The notes under the pieces are model-generated. The model searched no databases and was not told the DNA's origin. It was given only the letters and a program-made list of their open reading frames with translations. DNA of 64,000 nt from Pseudomonas sp. TTU2014-080ASC (GTDB lineage: Bacteria > Pseudomonadota > Gammaproteobacteria > Pseudomonadales > Pseudomonadaceae), in the NCBI RefSeq assembly GCF_001446935.1, contig NZ_LKKK01000011.1:124001-188000 (forward strand), read 5' to 3'. Below are positions 56,782-64,000 of the stretch, one piece after another (the first letter of the stretch is position 1; every line of letters starts with the position of its first letter). The position numbers and the translations under genes were made by a program.

Positions 56782-57036
56782 TCAACGATCGGGCAGGGTG
56801 ATGTTGAGTTCCAAAATGGAGCAGTTGCCCTGGTTCTCCAGTGCGACCTGAACCTGTTCAGAATCAATGTTTACGTACTTACGAATCACTGCCACCAGCT
56901 CTTGCTGAAGTGCTGGCAGGTAATCGGGCTGGCTACGCTGGCCACGCTCGTGGGCAACAATAATCTGCAGACGCTCTTTCGCGATGGCAGCAGGAGTTTC
57001 CTTCTTGCGTTCACGAAAGAAGTCAAAAATATTCAT
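56782..57036 (-). CDS. minE: Cell division topological specificity factor MinE
   Basis: MinE stimulates MinD ATPase and drives its pole-to-pole oscillation, keeping FtsZ at midcell. The 84-residue protein has an N-terminal membrane-targeting and MinD-contact helix ([11 protein letters not shown]) and a C-terminal beta/alpha dimerisation region ([16 protein letters not shown]). The start overlaps the minD stop (ATGA), so it is translationally coupled. Confidence 0.97.
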   Translation of the reverse strand: MNIFDFFRERKKETPAAIAKERLQIIVAHERGQRSQPDYLPALQQELVAVIRKYVNIDSEQVQVALENQGNCSILELNITLPDR

Positions 57037-57848
57037 TCACGACCTCCGAACAAGCGTTGGATGAATCCTTTCTTCTGAACGTCAAGGAAGCGGTGAGGAA
57101 CTTCTTTGCCGAGCAGTCGTTCAACAGCATCACTGTAAGCCTGACCTGCGTCGCTCTGCTCATCAAGGATGACCGGCACGCCCTGGTTGGAGGCTTTGAG
57201 TACGGCTTGCGACTCTGGGATAACGCCGAGCAGGCGGATCGCAAGGATTTCCTCAACGTCTTCAACGCCGAGCATTTCGCCTTTGACAACGCGCTCGGGG
57301 TTGTAGCGGGTCAGCAGCAGGTGCTCTTTGATGGGCTCTTTGCCTTCTTCGGCGCGGCGCGATTTGCTCGCCAGCAAGCCAAGCATGCGGTCAGAGTCAC
57401 GTACGGAGGAGACTTCCGGGTTGGTCACGACAATTGCTTCATCAGCGAAGTACATGGCCAAGTGGGCACCTTTTTCGATACCGGCCGGAGAGTCACAGAT
57501 GACGAAATCAAAGTTTTCGCTCAGTTCGGCAATAACCTTGGCTACGCCTTCCAAGGTCAGCGCGTCTTTGTCGCGGGTCTGGCTGGCGGCCAGCACGTAG
57601 AGGTTTTCCAGGCGCTTGTCTTTGATCAGAGCCTGGGTGAGGGTGGCTTCGCCGTTGACGACATTGACGAAGTCGTACACGACGCGGCGCTCGCAGCCCA
57701 TGATCAGGTCGAGGTTACGCAGGCCAACGTCGAAGTCGACGATGACAGTCTTGTGGCCGCGCAGGGCGAGGCCGGTACCGATGGCGGCGCTGGTGGTGGT
57801 TTTACCAACGCCACCTTTGCCTGATGTAACAACGAGGATCTTGGCCAA
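57033..57848 (-). CDS. minD: Septum-site-determining ATPase MinD
   Basis: MinD is a membrane-cycling ATPase that recruits MinC to block polar division. The 271-residue protein has the deviant Walker A (KGGVGKTTT, Lys11 and Lys16), switch segments including [10 protein letters not shown] and DSPAG, and a C-terminal amphipathic helix (GFIQRLFGG) for membrane binding. It is followed by minE with a 4-base overlap and preceded by minC. Confidence 0.98.
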   Translation of the reverse strand: MAKILVVTSGKGGVGKTTTSAAIGTGLALRGHKTVIVDFDVGLRNLDLIMGCERRVVYDFVNVVNGEATLTQALIKDKRLENLYVLAASQTRDKDALTLEGVAKVIAELSENFDFVICDSPAGIEKGAHLAMYFADEAIVVTNPEVSSVRDSDRMLGLLASKSRRAEEGKEPIKEHLLLTRYNPERVVKGEMLGVEDVEEILAIRLLGVIPESQAVLKASNQGVPVILDEQSDAGQAYSDAVERLLGKEVPHRFLDVQKKGFIQRLFGGRE

Positions 57849-57947
57849 GGTGATTCACCCCAAAATGTAGAAAAAAGCTGGCAATCCGTTACCTTTCGCA
57901 GGCTCCAGGTGCCTTGTTGGTATGCCGAAAAGTGGCGAAAGTATCCG

Positions 57948-58679
57948 TTAAAGACGTTTTATGTTCAACACGTCGCCGGATAGGAATACGTGGACAGCGT
58001 GTCCCCAGTGGGGATCTCGCCTCAAGTCCTCTGCTACTTTGTACTGCCCGGCGATGGACAGCAGCTCTGCGCCCATCTGCTGACAGAAGATGCGGGCTTT
58101 CTGATTGCCTTTGACTCCGGCAAGTGCCCGGCCACGCATGGGTGCATATACATGGATGTTGCCATCGGCCAGAAGTTCGGCCCCGGCGCTGACGGGCGCA
58201 AGAACAACCAGATCACCACCTTGGGCATACACCTGCATGCCGCCACGTACCGGGCTGGTAATAATCTTGGTGGGTTTGACTTCGGGCTCGGCCGGTTTTT
58301 CCGGCTTTGCAGGTGCCGGAGCAGGATCGATCAGGCGTTCACGGGCACCGGACGGTGGCAACACAGGCAGGTCGAGGGCGTTGGCGGCTGCGATGTCGCT
58401 TTCGCGGTTGGCGCGGATGGCGAGAGTGCGCAGGCCATGCTTGCGGCACACCTCCATCAATTCGCTCAGGTTAATCTCGCCTTCGCCTTCTGGTAGCTTG
58501 TCCAGAGCCAGTACCAGCGGGGTGTTGCTGAAAAAGGCAGGGGCTTGAGCGACTTTGCTGCTCAGTTGCTGGTCAAGTCGCCCCAGGTCATTGTGTGCCA
58601 GCTCCATAACGGTGATGGCTAGCATGCTGCCCTTTAATTGAAAGACGGGATCTTGGTCGAGTAGATCGGCTTGGCTCAT
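57948..58679 (-). CDS. minC: Septum-site-determining protein MinC
   Basis: MinC inhibits FtsZ polymerisation where MinD places it. The 243-residue protein has an N-terminal FtsZ-interacting domain, a Pro/Ala-rich linker ([14 protein letters not shown]) and the C-terminal beta-helix that binds MinD ([16 protein letters not shown]). The ATG 58679 was chosen because it gives the [17 protein letters not shown] start; the frame is open to 58775. It is upstream of minD with a 100-base gap and divergent from the acyltransferase gene. Confidence 0.96.
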   Translation of the reverse strand: MSQADLLDQDPVFQLKGSMLAITVMELAHNDLGRLDQQLSSKVAQAPAFFSNTPLVLALDKLPEGEGEINLSELMEVCRKHGLRTLAIRANRESDIAAANALDLPVLPPSGARERLIDPAPAPAKPEKPAEPEVKPTKIITSPVRGGMQVYAQGGDLVVLAPVSAGAELLADGNIHVYAPMRGRALAGVKGNQKARIFCQQMGAELLSIAGQYKVAEDLRRDPHWGHAVHVFLSGDVLNIKRL

Positions 58680-58824
58680 GGTCTGCCTGATACAGCTGGG
58701 TAAAAGTAACGGACTTATAACGACAACGCAGCGTGGCCGCAAGTTGCGCGCAGTGTTAAAGCAGGCTGCGGGCAAAGTCCTGATAGAATGCCGCGCTTTG
58801 TTGAGTGCATCGGACCTGATTGTT

Positions 58825-59751
58825 ATGGATCGTCCTGTTTTTCGTACAGAATTCTTGCATCCGCGCTACTGGGGGCTATGGCTGGGGCTGGGGCTGTTGT
58901 GGCTGATTGTGCAACTGCCTTATCCGCTGTTGCTCCGGCTGGGGCGTTTGCTGGGCCGGGTGATGCTGATCGGTGCAGGCTCGCGGCGGCGAATTGCTCA
59001 ACGTAATTTGGAGCTGTGCTTCCCACAGCTTTCCAGAGACGAGCGCGAGCGCCTGTTGAAGGAGAACTTTGCTTCCACTGGCATCGCCTTCTTCGAAATG
59101 GCCATGAGTTGGTGGTGGCCAAAGGCGCGTCTGGCCAAGTTGGCGCATATTGAAGGGCTGGAGCATTTGCAGCAGGCTCAGGCAGAAGGCCAGGGCGTCA
59201 TTCTGATGGCACTGCACTTCACCACACTGGAAATTGGCGCAGCGCTGCTGGGGCAGGTGCACACGATTGATGGTATGTACCGTGAGCACAGTAATCCTCT
59301 GTTTGATTTTGTTCAGCGTCGCGGGCGTGAGCGTCATAACCTGGATGCCACGGCCATTGAGCGGGAAGATGTGCGAGCCATGCTCAAGGTGCTACGCGCT
59401 GGTCGGGCGATCTGGTATGCGCCGGATCAAGACTACGGGCGCAAGCAGAGCATTTTTGTCCCGCTGTTTGGGATTCAGGCCGCAACTGTCACTGCCACCA
59501 CCAAGTTCGCCCGTTTAGGTCGGGCGCGGGTTTTGCCGTTTACCCAGGAGCGTTTGGCCGATGGCTCGGGGTATCGGTTGGTGATTCATCCGCCGCTGCC
59601 TGGCTTCCCGGCTGGCAGCGAGGAAGAAGATTGCCTGCTGATTAATCAGTGGGTGGAGCAGGCTGTCTCGGCATGCCCTGAGCAGTATTTGTGGGCGCAC
59701 CGGCGCTTTAAAACGCGGCCTGAGGGCGAACCAAAGTTGTATAAGAAGTAG
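58825..59751 (+). CDS. Lipid A biosynthesis lauroyl/acyl acyltransferase (LpxL/HtrB-like)
   Basis: These inner-membrane enzymes add secondary acyl chains to lipid A. The 308-residue protein has an N-terminal membrane helix (about 15-35), the HX4E catalytic motif beginning at His131 (LHFTTLE), and the family's [16 protein letters not shown]-type core. The start is ATG 58825; the frame is open from 58678 within minC. It is divergent from minC, as in other Pseudomonas. The exact chain and position are not readable. Confidence 0.93.
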   Translation: MDRPVFRTEFLHPRYWGLWLGLGLLWLIVQLPYPLLLRLGRLLGRVMLIGAGSRRRIAQRNLELCFPQLSRDERERLLKENFASTGIAFFEMAMSWWWPKARLAKLAHIEGLEHLQQAQAEGQGVILMALHFTTLEIGAALLGQVHTIDGMYREHSNPLFDFVQRRGRERHNLDATAIEREDVRAMLKVLRAGRAIWYAPDQDYGRKQSIFVPLFGIQAATVTATTKFARLGRARVLPFTQERLADGSGYRLVIHPPLPGFPAGSEEEDCLLINQWVEQAVSACPEQYLWAHRRFKTRPEGEPKLYKK

Positions 59752-59799
59752 GGGCTGTCTGAGGTCTTTCTAAAGGATACAAAGCCGAGGAGTGGTTTT

Positions 59800-60981
59800 A
59801 TGCAGGACCCTGCTTCAGTCACTCAGCCGGTTACCACCGGGCTTATCCTCTCTGGCGGTGGTGCCCGTGCGGCCTATCAGGTCGGGGTGCTGGCTGCGAT
59901 TGCTGATTTGCTGCCTGATTCCCGTAATCCTTTCCCGGTGATCGTCGGCACCTCGGCTGGCGCGATCAATGCGGTCAGCCTCGCCTGTGGTGCTCTGGAT
60001 TTTGCAGAGGCTGTGCGCCGTCTCAAAGAGGTCTGGCAGAACTTTCATACCCATCAGGTTTATCGCAGTGACTGGCCTGGCGTTCTGCGTCAGGCCAGCC
60101 GTTTTATCGGGCGCAGCCTGCTGGGGCTGGGCAAGGAAGTGCCAGTGGCGCTGTTGGACAGTTCACCGCTGGCTGAGCTGTTGAGCCAGCACTTGGATTT
60201 CAGCGGCATCGCCGCAGCGGTGCGTCAGCGCCAGTTGCGTGCGGTAGCGGTGACCGCGTTCGCTTATGAGAGCGCCCAGGCGATGACCTTCTATCAGGGG
60301 CGTGCAGCGATCAATCCCTGGTTCCGTCATCGCCGTGTCGGAGTGCCAACCCGGCTGGGGCTTGAGCATCTTCTTGCCAGTGCATCGATCCCGCTGATCT
60401 TCCCACCGGTCAAAATCGGTCGCGAATATTTTGGTGATGGCGCAGTGCGCCAGGCAGCGCCGATCAGCCCGGCGCTGCATTTGGGCGCCAGTAAGGTGCT
60501 GGTGGTCGGGGTCAGCAACAATGAAGCAGGGCCGCCGCCGTGCACTCCGGCTACGGGGCGCTTACCCACGCTGGCTCACATCGGTGGGCATCTGCTCAAC
60601 AGCACCTTTATCGATAGCCTTGAAAGCGATATCGAGTTGCTGGAGCGTTTGAACTATCTGGGCAGCCTGATTCCGCCCGAAAAGCGCAGGCCCGGTCTGG
60701 GGCTTGAGCCTGTTGAGGTGCTGGTGATTGCCCCAAGTCAGCCGCTGGATCAGATTGCAGCGCGGCATCAGCATGAAATGCCGAGGGCGTTGCGCATGTT
60801 TTTGCGAGGCCCCGGCGCGACTAAAGACGGCGGCGCTGGTGTGATGAGTTATTTGTTGTTTGAGTCCAGCTACTGCCATGAGCTGATCGAGCTGGGTTAT
60901 CAGGATGCCATGGCGCAAAAGGCACGCTTGAGCACGTTTTTGCAGTTGGACAGTGCCGTGCCTGAACCGGCGTTATTCTAG
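59800..60981 (+). CDS. Patatin-like phospholipase
   Basis: The 393-residue protein is a bacterial patatin: oxyanion motif GGGARAAYQ, nucleophile Ser52 in GTSAG, and Asp213 in FGDGA forming the Ser-Asp dyad. Patatins hydrolyse acyl esters of phospholipids. It has no signal peptide that I see, so it is probably cytoplasmic or membrane-associated. It follows the acyltransferase after 48 bases and could be co-transcribed, suggesting lipid remodelling. GAGG precedes the ATG. Confidence 0.9.
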   Translation: MQDPASVTQPVTTGLILSGGGARAAYQVGVLAAIADLLPDSRNPFPVIVGTSAGAINAVSLACGALDFAEAVRRLKEVWQNFHTHQVYRSDWPGVLRQASRFIGRSLLGLGKEVPVALLDSSPLAELLSQHLDFSGIAAAVRQRQLRAVAVTAFAYESAQAMTFYQGRAAINPWFRHRRVGVPTRLGLEHLLASASIPLIFPPVKIGREYFGDGAVRQAAPISPALHLGASKVLVVGVSNNEAGPPPCTPATGRLPTLAHIGGHLLNSTFIDSLESDIELLERLNYLGSLIPPEKRRPGLGLEPVEVLVIAPSQPLDQIAARHQHEMPRALRMFLRGPGATKDGGAGVMSYLLFESSYCHELIELGYQDAMAQKARLSTFLQLDSAVPEPALF

Positions 60982-61120
60982 CGTCGGTAGGAGAAGTGCC
61001 TGATCTTCGCTCGGGACTGCGTTGTACAGAACCTAAGGCCCAATAAATTTGCTTTTTCTGCTCCTGATGGCTGCACCAATGGCCGTCTCAGGATTTAAAC
61101 TGCACGCCTTCGATGCTTTA

Positions 61121-61141
61121 TGTCGCTTTTGCGTAAGTGCA
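61121..61141 (+). promoter_or_regulatory. ArgR half-site 1 upstream of aruC
   Basis: TGTCGC followed by eight bases and AA fits the Pseudomonas ArgR half-site (TGTCGCN8AA). ArgR activates the aru operon in arginine-grown cells. Confidence 0.55.
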
Positions 61142-61172
61142 GTTCCCGCAAGTGAAGTGCGCTGTAAGAAGT

Positions 61173-62487
<1,315 letters not shown>

Positions 62488-62494
62488 CAGTCAG

Positions 62495-62521
62495 CCGGGC
62501 AGCGCGAACGCCGCTGCCCGG
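62495..62521 (+). terminator. Hairpin between aruC and aruF
   Basis: A perfect 10-bp stem CCGGGCAGCG / CGCTGCCCGG is followed by TT only. It is likely a transcript-stabilising or partial-termination element in the operon. Confidence 0.6.
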
Positions 62522-62618
62522 TTGAATTGTGCTCACTCTGGGATGGGATGGGCCTGCGCGGGAGCTTTGAATTGTTCAGGGTTTCTTGTTTACGGTTTAT
62601 CAATTTAGGAGTGACAGC

Positions 62619-63635
62619 ATGCTGGTGATGCGTCCCGCGCAAATGTCCGATCTTGCGCAAGTGCAGCGCCTTGCCGCAGACAGCCCGGTGGGGGTGACTT
62701 CGCTGCCGGATGACGCTGGTCGTTTGGGTGAGAAGATTGCCGCTTCAGAGGCATCCTTTGCCGCCGAAGTCAGTTTTAACGGGGAAGAAAGCTACTTCTT
62801 CGTACTGGAAGACAGTGACACCAAGCAGTTGCTTGGCTGTTCCGGGATTGTCGCCTCTGCGGGTTATTCCGAACCTTTCTACAGCTTTCGCAATGAAACC
62901 TTTGTTCATAACTCCCGCGAACTGAAGATCCACAACAAAATTCACGTGCTGTCGCTGTGTCACGATCTAACCGGCAACAGTCTGTTGGTCAGTTTTTATA
63001 TCGATCACTCGCTGGCCAATACGCCTTGGGCCGAGCTCAATTCCCGTGGTCGATTGATGTTTGTCGCTAATCATCCCGAGCGCTTTGCCGATGCGGTGGT
63101 GGTGGAGATCGTCGGCTACAGCGATGAAGCCGGTGATTCACCGTTCTGGGATGCGGTTGGGCGCAATTTCTTTGATATGAACTACGCCGAAGCTGAGCGC
63201 CTGTGCGGTCTTAAGAGCCGTACGTTTTTGGCTGAGTTGATGCCGCATTACCCAATCTATGTGCCGCTGCTGCCGGATGAGGCGCAGGAAGTCATGGGCC
63301 AGGTACACAGCCGCGCTCAGGTCAGCTTCGACATTCTGATGCGCGAAGGCTTCGAGACAGATCACTACATTGATATTTTCGATGGCGGTCCGACCCTGCA
63401 TGCGCGGACCTCCAGCATTCGCTCGATCGCGCAGAGCCGCGTGGTACCGGTGCGTGTGGGCGAGCCGGAGAAGGGCGGGCGGGCGTATCTGGTGTGCAGC
63501 GGTCAGTTGCAGGATTTCCGCGCGATCGTGGCCGAGCTGGATTGGGTGCCGGGACGTCCGGTCGTGCTGAGCGCGGCGGCAGCGGATGTTCTGGGTGTTG
63601 GCGAAGGCTCCAGCGTGCGTCTGGTTGCGGTTTAA
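62619..63635 (+). CDS. aruF: Arginine N-succinyltransferase alpha subunit AruF
   Basis: The alpha subunit of arginine N-succinyltransferase (AstA/AruF family) starts arginine degradation by transferring succinyl from succinyl-CoA to arginine. The 338-residue length matches P. aeruginosa AruF. The ATG at 62619 has TTAGGAGTG at proper spacing. MLVMRPAQMSDLAQVQRLA is the standard N-terminus; the GNAT-like core ends with EGSSVRLVAV. aruG starts 10 bases later. Confidence 0.95.
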   Translation: MLVMRPAQMSDLAQVQRLAADSPVGVTSLPDDAGRLGEKIAASEASFAAEVSFNGEESYFFVLEDSDTKQLLGCSGIVASAGYSEPFYSFRNETFVHNSRELKIHNKIHVLSLCHDLTGNSLLVSFYIDHSLANTPWAELNSRGRLMFVANHPERFADAVVVEIVGYSDEAGDSPFWDAVGRNFFDMNYAEAERLCGLKSRTFLAELMPHYPIYVPLLPDEAQEVMGQVHSRAQVSFDILMREGFETDHYIDIFDGGPTLHARTSSIRSIAQSRVVPVRVGEPEKGGRAYLVCSGQLQDFRAIVAELDWVPGRPVVLSAAAADVLGVGEGSSVRLVAV

Positions 63636-63645
63636 GGAGTTGTCC

Positions 63646-64000
63646 ATGATTGTCCGGCCTGTACGCAATGCAGATCTTCCGGCCCTGCTTGAACTGGCGC
63701 GTAGCACCGGTACGGGGCTGACCACGCTGCCGGCTAACGAAGAGCGTCTGGCTCATCGTGTTGGGTTGGCTGAGCGGGCGTTTACCGGTGATGTATCGCG
63801 CGCCGATGCGGATTACCTGTTTGTGCTGGAGGATGACAGTGGCGCGGTGGTGGGTATTTCTGCCGTTGTTGGCGCTGTGGGCTTGCGCGAGCCCTGGTAC
63901 AACTACCGGGTTGGCCTGACGGTCAGCGCCTCGCAGGAGTTGAACATCCACCGGCAGATTCCCACCCTGTTTCTGGCTAATGACCTGACCGGCAATTCCG
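63646..64000 (+). CDS. aruG: Arginine N-succinyltransferase beta subunit AruG (3' end outside window)
   Basis: The paralogue of AruF begins at ATG 63646 behind AAGGAG. The 118 residues present show the same fold as AruF (MIVRPVRNADLPALLELARSTGTGLTTLP). The two form the heteromeric transferase, and the frame continues past base 64000. The rest of the aru operon (aruD, aruB, aruE) would be expected beyond the window. Confidence 0.93.
   Translation, partial: MIVRPVRNADLPALLELARSTGTGLTTLPANEERLAHRVGLAERAFTGDVSRADADYLFVLEDDSGAVVGISAVVGAVGLREPWYNYRVGLTVSASQELNIHRQIPTLFLANDLTGNS

Overview
The window is a chromosomal segment of a Pseudomonas-type gammaproteobacterium. Protein sequences, operon structures and gene order (rimM-trmD-rplS, xerD-dsbC-hom-thrC, prfB-lysS-TetR-lipoprotein, adk-tsaB, a MexJK-like pump near plsB, nrdA-nrdB beside a two-component pair, minC-minD-minE-rluA, aruC-aruF-aruG) match that genus as I know it. 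Base composition is moderately GC-rich apart from one AT-rich gene near 47-48 kb. No rRNA, tRNA, prophage or CRISPR array was recognised.

Layout. 1-9.6 kb: translation and ribosome genes (rimM partial, trmD, rplS), a thioesterase, an unusual protein joining a cyclic-di-GMP-type MshEN domain to an exported domain, xerD, dsbC, hom and thrC, then a 2H phosphoesterase coupled to a CaiB-type CoA transferase. 9.7-17.7 kb: a large secreted chitin-binding metalloprotease, YaeQ, recJ, a TerB/DUF533 protein and a diguanylate cyclase. 17.9-24.5 kb: prfB with its programmed frameshift, lysS, a TetR regulator, a lipoprotein, a DUF1704 metallopeptidase-like protein, an AIM24 protein and a small membrane protein. 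24.5-25.1 kb: a non-coding stretch with RNA-like folding potential. 25.1-30.2 kb: adk, tsaB, small conserved genes, DUF72, a calcium-binding-repeat protein, rsmJ and a TetR regulator. 30.3-38.6 kb: MexJ/MexK-like efflux genes, a LysR regulator, plsB and a small partner gene.

38.9-48.2 kb is the accessory part: an OprO/P-type porin, a GNAT remnant, an orphan PD-(D/E)XK-like protein, a frameshifted beta-carbonic anhydrase beside a SulP transporter, the tail of an IS3-family transposase, a predicted periplasmic pyrophosphatase, a DUF482 protein, a REP-associated tyrosine transposase with REP elements on both sides, and an AT-rich frameshifted membrane gene whose stop codon lies in a REP. 48.3-56.0 kb: nrdB and nrdA with strong hairpins between them, then a control region holding three NrdR-box-like sites and a DnaA box, shared with a divergent two-component system. 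56.0-64 kb: rluA, minE, minD, minC, a lipid A acyltransferase, a patatin, and the start of the arginine succinyltransferase operon (aruC, aruF, partial aruG) behind two ArgR half-sites.

How it fits together: most genes are housekeeping units in short operons closed by hairpin terminators. Nothing here is a clear new multi-gene system. The best leads for undescribed biology are the MshEN-transmembrane-exported protein at 2.2-2.9 kb, the folded non-coding region before adk, the AT-rich REP/RAYT locus, and the NrdR-like sites placed between the reductase and the two-component genes. Functional statements come from reading motifs and from family knowledge; no database search was run.
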